Source: Phoronis ovalis
Lineage: Eukaryota; Phoronida; Phoronidae
Length of the DNA: 25,906 nt
Assembly: GCA_028565635.1 (NCBI GenBank)
Contig: JAOXYB010054056.1
Location: 1 to 25,906, forward strand
Reading direction: 5' to 3'
Shown: positions 9,701-20,463 of the stretch, in pieces
Numbering within the stretch: the stretch's first letter is position 1
Layout: every line of letters starts with the position of its first letter
The notes under the pieces: model-generated
The model's input: only the letters and a program-made list of their open reading frames with translations
Told to the model about the DNA's origin: nothing
Databases searched by the model: none
Position numbers and translations under genes: made by a program

Positions 9701-12700
9701 AAATAACGATGAATTAAAATTAATTTTAAAAGAATCAAGATACTTACCAAATATGTCTGGTCATCAGCAGTGCAAGATCTTGTAGATTTCTCATGACACT
9801 TAGCACAGCAAGCTGATGCATCAAAGATAATATCATCAACATGACAGTCAAGAACGGGACAGGTCTCCCGCTTACATTCCATGGTGCCTTCATTACACAT
9901 ACACTGAGTGCACTTATCGAGAGTTAAACCTTGTTGACTTTTGTAAACTTTTTGACGAAACAAACAACGACGAGGAATATCAAACACTGTTCTTGATCCT
10001 ACAAGGAATCGGATAGAAACAAATTTTAAAAGTTCTATCTCAATATCAATTTCGCATATACGCTGTTTACATTATATCTTCACTTTTGCATGCATACACA
10101 TGTTGAGATTTTCTCTGTTTTTTTTAGCTCATTTCATGTATGTACTGTTTACATTATAGTTTCACTTTGCATTTATAAGCCAAGCTAAGCATGCAAATAG
10201 TGTCTAATCCAAATGTGAGAAGACTGGAATCCCACGAAAGCAGCAAAATAAACTCACCTCTACACATTGGGCATTCTCCTTGTGGCTGGTAGATCATTTT
10301 TTCTGGGCAATTTAAAACAGGGCAGGTAGGCTTAGAACATTGTACGGAACCGCCTTTGCACTGACACTTGACACATGTATCTAACTTTGGGCTGAATACC
10401 TGACCATTCTTGTAAGTCTCTCCATCCATTGTACATTCTGAAATAAAGCAATGTAACATATTAATTAAAATAAACCAGGCTGCCATACTTTAATTACTTT
10501 AATATAACATAAAGATGTCCAATTATACCAGCTTGAAGTTGGCCCTGGTGACAAAATTGGGAACTTAAACTGTAAAAAATCTCAAGCAAGTTTGCAAAAC
10601 TCACAGGAAACAAACTTAGAGATTGACAAACTGTAATCGGGTGGTATCAGCAGCTTCCAAATGCACTAAATAACAAAACTTACGAGAACAAGTTGGACAG
10701 CATTGTCCGGGAACTTGGACAGGATTACTACAGGGAATGTAGCACTGGGTCTGTGATGCTGTCATAACACCAGCTTTACAAGAATACGATTGACAGGGGT
10801 CACTGGGGTCAGACCATGAGGAACCAGACTGGTGAAATGTTCCATTATGCCAACAACCTATCAAAAATATATAACTAAAAAAATGAAACAATCTCTCAGT
10901 TTAAGACACTTTTAAGATATTAATTAACATAAATAATTTCTGATATCATAAATTTATTGAGAGCACTTTTAAGATATTAATTAACATAAATAATTTCTGA
11001 TATCATAAATTTATTGAGAGCACATTACAATAACAATAACAATGATAATACATGAAAGTGAAACCACGATGACTACATCAAAGAAGACACTTAAATTTAA
11101 AATAACTTAAATTACTGAAAAATTGTAAAAAATAATAAGGGTGATAATTTGCCTTTTATCATTTAGAAATAAATTTCAATAAAATAAAACTAGATGACAG
11201 TTATAAATTAAAAGTGAATGTATTAAGTTTCTTAAATATAAAAATAAAAAATATTGAAATATTTGCAATCCTATCTAATATAATTAAATGATGGATAAAA
11301 TGAATAAAAAGTACCCAATATTTCAATTTACCATAACCTGACCTAAATTTTGACACAATTTAAAAAAGTGACATTTGAGAAAGAAGGTTAATTAAATGGC
11401 ACAGGAAACTGTACCAAATTTGTTTTGGTAGTTTTGTGGAGCCAGTTTTTATCAACATCAGTTAAACAATTTTAATGATAATGATATAGGTCATTAAGTT
11501 CATTGTGGCTTCCATATTAAAATCAGTGAGCCATCCTCAGAGATAATTTTTAATCTATACAAAGTAAACAGCAAGTGAATTTGGGGAAACAAATTTTCAT
11601 AAACAAAAACAGAAATAAAATTTGAACTAGAAAGGTAATAATGGTATCATGGAGATTCTTTTAAAACAGTCTTGGGTATTAGGTGGCCACACAGGTAATG
11701 TACTAAGAATTTATTCAACCATGAAAAGTAAAGTAAAATAATCTTATCACCTATTATGGACTATTATTTGAAATTGTAACTTAATTTGATTTCACAAATA
11801 CTTGACTTATGACTGTTTACATTCAGTGATACACTTAGAAAGTTAGCAATTAATGAAAAGTATGGCTAGTCTAGGAAATTTTGGTAATAAACATGACAAT
11901 ATTGTCTCCAAAACTATACTAAATTGCTGCCAAGTAAATATCCAGACATTTGTTTGCAATTAGATACAGGTAAAGCAAAAAAATATAAAAAGATATTAAC
12001 GAAGTATGTTTACTTTAATGAACTGCACAAATCCCCTTCAAATCCCAAAATATCGATTCCATACACAAAACAGGATTACAAAATAAACAACACAAAATAA
12101 ATATTCTTATCCATATATAAAACAAACAGAGTACTTGCAATACTTTTCTGACTCACCCTTGCATACGTCACAGCATGCCCCCTTTGGACGGGTAAACATT
12201 ATGGTATGGCAACCAGTAGTTTCCTTGCATTGATCCTTCTCACAGCTAACTTCTCCATTCTATAAACACACAGCATAAATAAATTTATGCTCGAAAATGT
12301 AGGCAAGCAACGTAAACAAATTTTGATAAGGAATAATCACATTTTATTTACCGTCTTTATTTAAAACAATTTTGAACGATAAATAATACAATTCATATTT
12401 CTACAAATTTTTCATAACAAAATTCAAGAGTAAATTTTTAGAAATAAACAAATGATTTTGTCACAAAGCAAACCTCTCTAAATCATTAAAAATTGAATTA
12501 TTTGCATTGCAATACCTATATGATAAGAATGAAATTTGATTAAGAAATTGCGGTGAGAATATCATTTATTAAATAAACAAACAATTACCCATATCAAAGC
12601 AAACTGAAATTGATAGGTGTGAAAATATATGCTTTTTATTCAAAAAAATGTATTATTTTCTTTAAGAAGCTTAGATATTAAATGATTAAATATATCAATT

Positions 12701-14091
12701 CCTATTTTAAATTTCTCCTTTATAATACCTAACCTATGGTTTGTTATTTCCATTTTTCATAGTTATATTTCAAAGTCATTTACCGGCAAATTTGCGGTTG
12801 AGAACAGTTAGCAAAATCAGAATTGAGTTATACGGGGCATTAATTTCGAAATTAAATGGATGTTCATTCTTTGTGGTTTAAACGACTATTTTGTCACAAT
12901 ACGAAAAATTTGTAAAATAATGATTACAGCCAACATTCATTCTGAAAACTATCTTAAACATATTTACAAAGTCAAATCGCATGAAAAAGTCCGGCATGTT
13001 TTGATAAGTAAATGAAAACATAGTGGTAGTCTTAGTGGCTACTTCTAACAAGGTGCAAGGCGACAATCTCGAAAAGAAATACTACCAATTCAACGTTTCT
13101 AAATTATTACCACTAACACAAAACGTGCACCACACATAAACTAAAAATTGAATGCAGAAATCTACTAAATTGATCGTTATCTAATTTTACCGAACTTTGT
13201 AACAAAAATTGGGCTTGGACATTTGAAGTTGGCTTCTCCTATCACTACAAGTCTGACTTTGAGAACCTGGTACGTGGTGTTCATTTTTTTTACTAGACAG
13301 ACAGGCAAAGAATTATATAGTATCTTCCTAATCATTAATTGTTTTATAACAGAAAACAAATGTCCAATATACTTTTGCCTAACGCATGATATTGACATAG
13401 TTATTTTTTTAACCCCTCATTGCAAGTAATTATTTCATTATTTTTGACAATACATGGCATTTTCGGCAGGGTGGTGGTGTTAAACAACTAGACTGTCAAC
13501 TTACCCTACAATAACAGGCTATGCATGACGACTCTGATAAGATAGGGATATTCACTTTCTCTCCTTCGTTCTCGCACCTAGCAGAACTACCTGTGTGAAC
13601 ACAAGAAATAAAAACTAGGTCAAGACCTCTACATTTGGTATTTTACTTCTTAACGTGTTTTAGTATTGTTTTTGTAAAACGCACGAATTAGTTATTTCCG
13701 ACAATTAAAGTACGATAAAAAAGTGATGCAAAATGCACCTTTATATTAATTGAGATTAAAATATGCTTGCTTTTGTTGTAAATAATGCATTTTTGCCTTA
13801 GGCTTGACATGAACATGTAATAAAAAATTCAATAATTCGTCGCAACCTTTATATAATTTTTAACAATAGTTGGCATTTCTAAAGCACACAGATTTTTAAA
13901 GATAACTTACGCGATATTTTATGTATGAAAGCACAGAACATGATAGACACTTGTCATTAACTTTTGTTTACTTATGGAACTGCTAAACAAACAAAATAAC
14001 ACCTTTTGAACACTATTTTTTTTCACTTACCTTCAAGTTGTCCAAAAACTTGAGCAAAAAACAAAACTTGAACACAGATAAACACAAACAT
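6745..14091 (-). CDS. BMPER: BMPER / crossveinless-2 homologue, complete, twelve exons, lacking TIL domain
   Basis: A secreted BMP-binding modulator acting outside the cell. Exons in transcript order: 14091-14031, 13590-13505, 12259-12157, 10857-10684, 10437-10258, 9998-9748, 9488-9384, 9147-9024, 8686-8523, 8244-8084, 7571-7299, 6883-6745. All junctions are GT/AG and phases agree, giving 606 aa. Signal peptide about 1-17 ([17 protein letters not shown]); VWC1 about 24-84 ([13 protein letters not shown]), VWC2 84-141, VWC3 142-202, VWC4 205-268 ([12 protein letters not shown]), VWC5 272-336; VWD from about 341 with [14 protein letters not shown] and CGLCGNYN (472-479); C8 about 510-606. GDPH (346-349) is the acid-sensitive Asp-Pro cleavage site known in this family. 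Human BMPER has 685 aa; this protein stops after HCAVY, where the human protein enters its TIL domain. The gene is not degenerate otherwise. Confidence 0.95.
7050..7074 (-). repeat. 25-nt copy of BMPER exon 7 inside BMPER intron 11
   Basis: The segment matches 9425-9449 in BMPER exon 7 at 24 of 25 positions, in the same orientation. On the minus strand both carry ACTTGTGACAATGGTC then ATACAGCT, encoding TCDNGxYS. Similarity stops abruptly on both sides. There is no splice context to make it an exon. A match this long is very unlikely by chance in a window of this size. Confidence 0.85.
7791..7978 (-). repeat. Intronic repeat copy A (BMPER intron 10)
   Basis: This is collinear with copy B at 8295-8485. 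Shared blocks in order on the plus strand are TATCAAAACTAAAATCAA, TTTTTGGACAAACAAAAAA, ATATTGCTGCAAAT, TATATTATTGA, ATCCCATC-N-AGAAT, and CAGATTACATGTATATGCAA. It has no coding potential. The two copies sit in the introns on either side of exon 10. Confidence 0.85.
8295..8485 (-). repeat. Intronic repeat copy B (BMPER intron 9)
   Basis: Partner of copy A about 504 bp away and in the same orientation. Differences include small indels (for example an extra GAATTTAGAATAA segment), so the duplication is not recent. The intervening exon 10 and the following exon 9 encode different parts of the VWD domain, so this is not a simple exon duplication. Two insertions of one small element, or an intron-to-intron copy, fit better. 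Confidence 0.85.
10858..12156. other. BMPER intron 3
   Basis: A 1.3-kb AT-rich intron. The only structure I see in it is the 57-bp tandem duplication at 10907-11020. No coding frame or RNA gene was recognised. Confidence 0.8.
10907..11023. repeat. Perfect 57-bp tandem duplication
   Basis: Unit 1 (10907-10963) and unit 2 (10964-11020) are identical as read; the next three bases (CAC) begin a third copy before similarity ends. Each unit starts CACTTTTAAGATATTAATTA and ends ATTTATTGAGAG. Perfect identity suggests a recent event and probable copy-number polymorphism. Confidence 0.97.
12260..13504. other. BMPER intron 2
   Basis: A 1.25-kb AT-rich intron. Small open frames (12878-13066, 13177-13398 and the overlapping plus frame at 13223-13429) have no protein-like features and are not conserved sequences I recognise. 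Confidence 0.8.
13591..14030. other. BMPER intron 1
   Basis: A 440-bp intron between the signal-peptide exon and VWC1. The donor is GTAAGT at 14030-14025 and the acceptor CAG lies at 13593-13591. Nothing else was noted. Confidence 0.85.
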
Positions 14092-14253
14092 AATTACGGT
14101 AAAATCCACAATTCACAAAATAACAAATAAATCCAATGTAAATTGACTTTTCCTGGCAAAATATACGTATTCTAACCCTCGAATCCCTCCTGTAACGATC
14201 TTCACCAATTGACAACAAAATTGCTTATGAAGCATGCCATAGTAGTCTCAAGA

Positions 14254-14270
14254 CTTTTATACTCCACGTG
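14254..14270 (-). promoter_or_regulatory. BMPER core promoter: E-box plus TATA box
   Basis: On the minus strand the sequence reads CACGTGGAGTATAAAAG: a palindromic E-box CACGTG (14270-14265) directly before TATAAAAG (14261-14254). A start site about 25-30 nt downstream would fall near 14225-14230, leaving a 5'UTR of about 135 nt before the ATG at 14091-14089. A CCAAT motif lies farther upstream on the plus strand near 14410. Confidence 0.6.
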
Positions 14271-15449
14271 GTAATCCGCGCGTCTCCGATCCAGTCTGCG
14301 AGTGTCGCCTCAATTCTATGAGAATTTAATTTTAATCCTCACTGAAATCACCTGGATAAGTCAGGCGTGGATAGATAATCTTTTGTATTAACGCCGCCGC
14401 ACTATTTAACCAATAGGATTAAAGCGTAAATAATTTGTTCCTCAAAGCCTCGTGCTTATTTGTTTGGCCTCATGGGGTGAATGAAGCTAATACTCGTTTA
14501 GGTAGGAGACGGAATTCTATTTTAAAATTGTTCACTTCTTTAATTCAAATCAATTTTGGGTTTACTTGATTTTATGATATTCATGATCAAACGAAATTGT
14601 ATAGTGTCTGATTTCGCTAATTTCAACAATTTGTCTGCATACTCCGGTATCCCACATTCCCCTATTTTCGAAAATAAATTAGGCCACTTTTCAAATTAGT
14701 CAAAATGTGAAATTGACCACATCGATTTCTAATAAGCTTTTACTTGACACAGATTTTCAGAAAGATACAAAACTCTACTTTCTATTCTTGTCTAAAAAAA
14801 AGATAAAAAATGAGAGTGCTAAATTTGCGTTCGATATCATACAAGATTCAAATCGACATATTGCTTAGCCATATAATAAAAAGAAACGATCCTACAGACA
14901 ATATTTGTTTAAATACTTACATCTGAAACTAAATATATTTTTCAAAGTATATGCTTTTGCATACCATCTGTATTGAATTTTGCACAAATCAAGTAAATTT
15001 GTTCGGTATTGTTATGATAGTAAATGGGGCGTCGCGATTAGATGAAAACTAAAAACAGAAAGAGTGCTAAGGCTGTTTTCCTAGCAATTGACGATGTGAA
15101 TCAAATATGTTACACAGTTACACTGTTTCTTGCCAAGTCTCATGTTTAAATACTTACAGACATTACAAATGAAATGTAAAGGATGCTGTTCGTACATAAA
15201 TACAAAAGATGTCATGAAGTAATCCGGGAAAGCAATATTATCTTTGGCAACATATTTATTCTTCGATATATACTTCAAATATCTCACTAGCTTATCAATT
15301 TCAAACGCGATTAAAAAATGAATAAAGACAAATCAAGCCTGTGAAAAAAGATTATAAAAAGACATTATCCTACTATTGAAATTAGTAACCTATTTTTAAC
15401 AACTAATCAGATATTATTACGTAACGTAAATTTAATACTGGATATATAA

Positions 15450-15502
15450 TCCTTTTAATGCACTTTTACACTTGTCCTTTTAAGATCAAGTGTAAAAGTG
15501 CA
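15450..15502. repeat. Perfect 16-bp hairpin with duplicated 9-nt flank
   Basis: The left arm TGCACTTTTACACTTG (15459-15474) and right arm CAAGTGTAAAAGTGCA (15487-15502) are exact reverse complements around a 12-nt loop. The 9-mer TCCTTTTAA precedes the left arm (15450-15458) and recurs as the start of the loop (15475-15483). The layout X-A-X-gat-A' is what an inverted template switch during replication can leave. Confidence 0.95.
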
Positions 15503-16200
15503 CTGTGCATATTTTTACATTTAAACGGGTACTTTGTAGGTGTTGGCGCCAGTTTCCCACGACCCAGTCAATGTCAGCTAGCTTCTCTCCAGCAGCTTCC
15601 AAGGGATTACACATATGACATCTGTCGCCGCCAAGTGACGAATTTAATGTTGAGTACACCACACTTACTCAACGATCACATAGCAGAACATGATAACTCA
15701 CTTATACTGGTCTCTGGGTACGAGTATGCTTTGATATCGCGCTCAACTTCTTGCAAATATAAATCCATGCGTAAAAATAGTTTTATAAACCTCCGATTAT
15801 AAGCAGTACCACGAATAGAACTCTGCCAGTTTTAACATAGCCCGTGACTGATTTTACAAGGCCATAAATTCCGTGATCTAGATTGTATACATCTAATGCT
15901 TTTTCAGGATGCTCTCCCTTAACAACGATAAATTGTAAACCTCAGATAATGACGATGAAATGAATTCCTTTGCTATTAAGTATTCCGTAATTGCCATTTG
16001 CAGCAATAGTCTACTATTAATTAATCCTCCAGGGTTCAGAAAAGGTAAAAGGCATCAAATATATCAATTTCAACACATATACCGGCTGATTCACCTAATA
16101 TTTGAAAAATTCAAAATTTTCTGGCCACGCCCGTTACCTATGAGAATACTGCAGTGTTGTATTTTCTTGTATTGGCGCTTCCGCCAAACATTATGTAGCA

Positions 16201-16394
16201 TTTCTTATCGTTTTCTCAAGCCATATTATCAAATATATTGTACAGCATTTCGTTACGGCAATACAAATCTTATACTGATTATTTGATAAAAGATAATATT
16301 CCAGTTCCTTGGTCTCCTTTCTTAGCTGTAATTGCACTGCCGTGAAATACCGCGATCACAGCATATGGAATTTTCTATCGTTTTCTTAAGCCAT
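16201..16394 (+). repeat. Pair of 24-nt direct repeats 170 bp apart
   Basis: The segments 16201-16224 and 16371-16394 match at 21 of 24 positions, with shared core TATCGTTTTCT-N-AAGCCAT. Sequence between them is unrelated to the repeat. They could be repeated protein-binding sites or remnants of a duplication. Confidence 0.7.
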
Positions 16395-17328
16395 TAGACA
16401 ATATAATACTTTTTATATTGAATGTGACTTAATAATATAAATTTCCTTCGTCTTCATAAAAAAATGTAACTGTGGCATGTTTTGAGAATTTGACTTTCTT
16501 TCAAATTCTTCAGAATATCAATTTCCATCTCTTCTTCTTTGGTTCCTGCAACAGACTAATTTTGATTAATGGATATATTGAAAAACCATTCACTGATGTC
16601 TGCACGCCCAGACACGCCCGACTGATCTTGCCGCCACCCAACATTTTTTGCCCGCATTTAGCTTATGTCCTGGCCACCAGGTGTACTCGAAGCTGCTATC
16701 AACAGGAAGCAGGAATGGTTTGTAAAGGTATTAGCTTTAGTTCAATCACCCTAATGGCTCTATCAACTTAAATATCTATCCGGTGATTGAAAAAATGGAT
16801 GCTAATAAAATAGTCAGTAATCACCCATTTTTATCTTGTGATATGTAATCATAAAAACAGAAAGCCGGCCGTTTTTTTCATTCTTGTCACCTACATATAT
16901 GTCATTGATTAAATATGATTTGCGTTTCTCTTTATGCCGTACAGTTACTTTGTAATTCTAATATATTAAGATCACCAATTTTGAATACTTTAATCGGCAA
17001 AGTAATTCTTTTGATCGTACAAGTAAAGATAACTATCGAAAAATTTGGCACATTTTGTAATTTTTCGAGTTTAACTTTGAAATTATAAAAGAAACAAAAT
17101 CTCTCTGAAAGTAATTATGATTTAGTTAATTTGTGTGCTTGTAAGTTGTTATTCAATGATCTGGAATTTGGGAATAATTTAAATATTTTTAAATTAAAAG
17201 TTGGCACTTACTGCGTATTGTTTTTACGCGTTGTAAAGGCTTACTGGCACTCGTGCGATAAACAAAATATCTTTTTTTTATCAGTTTCTCTCATATGCGT
17301 TTTATTTACCGTGACATTAGCTATAACT

Positions 17329-17388
17329 ACAGTTTTAAACTGCAGATGTCAACCCATTACAGTTTTAAACTGCAGATGTCAACCCATT
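17329..17388 (+). repeat. Perfect 30-bp tandem duplication
   Basis: The units 17329-17358 and 17359-17388 are identical. Each contains CAGTTTTAAACTG, itself an inverted repeat around one base, followed by CAGATGTCAACCCATT. A partial third ATGTCAAC follows at about 17391-17398. Confidence 0.95.
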
Positions 17389-18022
17389 AAATGTCAACTT
17401 TTTGGACACTGCCAACTTTTTCTATACCTTACTGTACGGTGAATGAACATTACAAAAGCTTAGACATAACATTAACATGATGCCAATTTCTTTAATTAAA
17501 ATTAGGTTTGGTTAATTAGAATTGATCAATGAACAGTTTCAAGGCAAACATCGAGCTTCAGTGAATAAAAAACCCAGATTTTAGCAGATTTGTCATGTTT
17601 ATTTGTATTGTATATCAATTAAGTTGGACCTGATTTCATCGGTGCGATTCAATCAAGAGCATCCTGCTTTCTGTACAATTAATTACTACCAATTGAAACA
17701 TCCGCTTCAACCTTGAAGATTTTTTACATTACCAAATAGCAAAATAATTTTGTCATTTTTTAAAAACACCGGATTTAAGGAAATAATTTTTATTTTTAAA
17801 AACTTCTTCATCCAAATATAACAAATAGGCAAAAACACAACTGCAATATATACAAAAAGTTGCATTTGAAGCATGGCTCCAGGATTTAAAAAAAATCTGG
17901 TTTAGTAATGCACGTGTGTCCGTGCGTGAATGTTTTCACTGCGCTTTAGAGTTTTGCAATAAGTTAAAAAAAAACACAAGTCTTAGTTATTATGCGCGGT
18001 ACAATTAGTTTTGGGGCTTAGT

Positions 18023-18038
18023 TATCATTTAAATGATA
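18023..18038. repeat. Perfect 16-bp palindrome TATCATTTAAATGATA
   Basis: This self-complementary sequence is followed by CCCGGG and then AAATGATATA, repeating the right half-site. It could be a dimeric homeodomain or POU-type site, about 0.9 kb upstream of the GT31 start codon. The function is a guess. Confidence 0.6.
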
Positions 18039-18909
18039 CCCGGGAAATGATATATAGGCTAAACAGGTATGAAGCAAACACATTTTTTTTCGATTAAGGA
18101 TTTAACTGTAACTGATATACCGTTAAGTGAATCATACTGTTATTTGTTTACAAGATGACTTTGTACTATTACAGACTTTGTTTTATGCTATTGTTTTTTC
18201 AAGTAGTGAGCCGTGTGTAGCAATCATGTATTTAAATATGGAGTCGGTGAATATAACCGAATATAACCTATTGCAGAAACTAGCTTTTGCGCTTATAATT
18301 ATATAATTGTTATCATAACAACGATGAATTGACATCATTTGACTCAACTATCGACCGCGATGCTTTTTTGAATAGATCATACTGGGAAAATGGCGCAGGT
18401 GTAGATACCGTGTATTTTAACAATAAAATGTTATTTATTTAAAGCATGTGTTCACAAAGTAACGATCTCTGTTACTACGTGTAAAATAAAAACATAACTT
18501 ATCTACACGTACACGTATACACAGTACTCACAAAGAAACTCTTCAAAACAAAATCTGTCTTAGAATGTAACCAACCAACATCGTGCGTACAATCAAACGG
18601 AAACGAGATAAGATGTGACGCGTTGATATTACTATACGGAAATAACGTAATTATTTCATAGTGTAAGTCACACCTAACCAAAGAACTGAAGCAAAAACGC
18701 AACGGACTTGGAATCAATAAGTGTTACATGCTTACTATAAGACAAATTCAAAAAAAAAGAAACAAAGCAGCTAGCGATTGGACCGATCCATCGAATATTG
18801 TCAACCGGCTTGATTATTAGCCATAGACACGAAAACTGTTCTAATTGGTAGGTATTAGAGTGAAGGAATAGAGTAACTAAGCATCATATTGCGGTAAAAT
18901 TTTAGTAAT

Positions 18910-20463
18910 ATGGCTTTAACGCGTCGATTGCGAAAAACAAAATCAAATATTTTACTGGTAATTTTAGTAGTTGTTATGGTGCATCAAATTTGGATACTTA
19001 AATCAGCGAATTCCAACGATAAACAGCAAATACGAAGATCTAATTGGGCTTCTAGTGAATTAAATCAGCGCATGTTTTCAAAACTTGACAATTTTAGGAA
19101 ATTATCTCGTAAAGAATATACAAATAATTCAACTATAAAACAAGGTGATGAGACAAATTCCAACTACACGGATTTTGAAAATCGGAACAATGTGAATTTT
19201 ATTCCTGCAGGACTAACGGCACCTTCTTTAGATAAGGATTATAAATATGTACAAGGCAAACAACGTAAAGAAAATAGTATCTTTAAACGTGCATCAATTG
19301 CTACTTCGACGATAAGTCTTGATAAGGCGAACGGACATGACAGGACCGCAAAAAGTAGTGCATCTGTCTACCACCAGGTGGACTACAGTAGCGAGCAGTC
19401 TGTGGAAGTTAATAATACGAATCTGGCTGTTGAAAGTCAAAAGCTTAAAAATTTATCTACAGTTAGTAACGCCAATAAACACAAATTTATTACAAGAAAT
19501 CCTTCGCTGAATGACCTGACAAAAAATCTTAACTTGAGCGCCACAAATATTAGTAAGAATTCACTACAGAATCATGATGACGTCACAAGAACATCAAAGC
19601 TTAAACCATCAGTTGTCAATCCCCACAATTTTAATTATTTATTAAATAATGTAGATATTTGTAGAAATAAATCAATTAATTATCTTATTTATGTACACAC
19701 TGCACCGGCTTATTTCGAAAGAAGAAGTGCCCTTCGTGCCACGTGGGCAAACGCAACACTTCTACGAAAATTGGGAGCAACAATTATATTTGTAATGGGT
19801 GATCCAAGAAATTCTACTATACAAAAATCGGTTGCAGCTGAGAATGAAGTGTACAATGATATAATACAAGAAGATTTTATTGACAGTTATAAAAATCTTA
19901 CATATAAAGGAATTATGGCTTTAAAATGGATAATGAATCACTGCAAACATGTAAACTTCATTATAAAAACGGATGACGATGCTTTTATAAATATAGCTTC
20001 ATGGATATCTTTAATGTCACGAATTCACAATACAAAAAAGAATAGATGGATAGCGTGTATGGTCTGGAAAAATATGCCAGTACTGCGAACAGGTAACTCC
20101 TATAATTGTGGTAAATGGTGCGTAGAAAAGGCCGAATACGCGCTCGAGACGTATCCCGAATATTGCGCTGGTATCAGCTACACATTTTCACCGGATATAA
20201 TACCAGAACTATATAATATTTCGCTAAGAACTCCTTACTTTTGGATAGATGATGTTTACATTACAGGAATTTTAACCAATCAGACGTCAGATATTTATTT
20301 TTTGGATATGAAGAAACGATATAAATTTTCTGTTACTGCTGTACTGAATGAGTATCAAAATATAACTTCAACGCCAACAACTTTGATATCGCATGGCTAT
20401 CCTAAGAATATATTACAATTATGGGATACACCATTTATGCTTAGCTTAAGAGGAGAGAATTAA
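18910..20463 (+). CDS. GT31-family beta-1,3-galactosyl/N-acetylglucosaminyltransferase, single exon
   Basis: A type II Golgi enzyme expected to add Gal, GalNAc or GlcNAc in beta-1,3 linkage from a UDP-sugar to glycan acceptors. It has 517 aa from one exon. Short basic cytoplasmic tail (MALTRRLRKTK), membrane anchor about 14-30 (ILLVILVVVMVHQIWIL), a long Asn/Ser/Lys-rich stem about 31-250 with many N-X-S/T sites, then the catalytic domain: RRSALRATWAN (271-281), FVMGD (294-298), EDFIDSYKNLTYKG (321-334), IIKTDDDAF with the DxD metal site at 355-357, YPEYCAG (415-421) and FWIDDVYITG (444-453). Galactosyltransferases usually have EDVYxG; here the first acid is Asp. The stem is longer than in typical B3GALT proteins (about 330-420 aa in total). 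Acceptor and donor cannot be told from sequence. The start is the first ATG of the open frame and gives a well-placed anchor. Confidence 0.93.
   Translation: MALTRRLRKTKSNILLVILVVVMVHQIWILKSANSNDKQQIRRSNWASSELNQRMFSKLDNFRKLSRKEYTNNSTIKQGDETNSNYTDFENRNNVNFIPAGLTAPSLDKDYKYVQGKQRKENSIFKRASIATSTISLDKANGHDRTAKSSASVYHQVDYSSEQSVEVNNTNLAVESQKLKNLSTVSNANKHKFITRNPSLNDLTKNLNLSATNISKNSLQNHDDVTRTSKLKPSVVNPHNFNYLLNNVDICRNKSINYLIYVHTAPAYFERRSALRATWANATLLRKLGATIIFVMGDPRNSTIQKSVAAENEVYNDIIQEDFIDSYKNLTYKGIMALKWIMNHCKHVNFIIKTDDDAFINIASWISLMSRIHNTKKNRWIACMVWKNMPVLRTGNSYNCGKWCVEKAEYALETYPEYCAGISYTFSPDIIPELYNISLRTPYFWIDDVYITGILTNQTSDIYFLDMKKRYKFSVTAVLNEYQNITSTPTTLISHGYPKNILQLWDTPFMLSLRGEN

Larger units (their letters stand above)
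14300..18909. other. Intergenic region between BMPER and GT31 gene, possible regulatory DNA
   Basis: This is about 4.6 kb with no convincing gene. Open frames at 15458-15802, 15960-16286, 16472-16771 and 17131-17442 (plus) resemble no family I know and lack splice or start context. GC is higher at 15530-15740 and 16590-16730 than around them, and CACGCCC boxes (Sp/KLF-type) occur at about 16125, 16602 and 16614, the last two close together with a CAGGTG E-box near 16679. The region may hold BMPER enhancers, but this is inference from position only. Short repeats and palindromes in it are listed separately. Confidence 0.5.

Noticed and set aside
17036-17068. TCGAAAAAT / ATTTTTCGA hairpin
   Set aside because: A 9-bp AT-rich stem is expected by chance several times in a window this size.
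15458-17442. Series of plus-strand open frames of about 100 codons
   Set aside because: No recognisable domains, no splice context, frames unrelated to one another; lengths are compatible with chance over 2 kb.
18389-18403. Short ATGGCGCAG followed by GTGTAG as a 5' coding exon of the GT31 gene
   Set aside because: The GT31 frame already starts with a proper type II anchor at 18910, and no matching acceptor in frame was seen.
19319-19510. Second frame inside the GT31 gene
   Set aside because: Shadow of the 517-aa frame in the low-complexity stem region.
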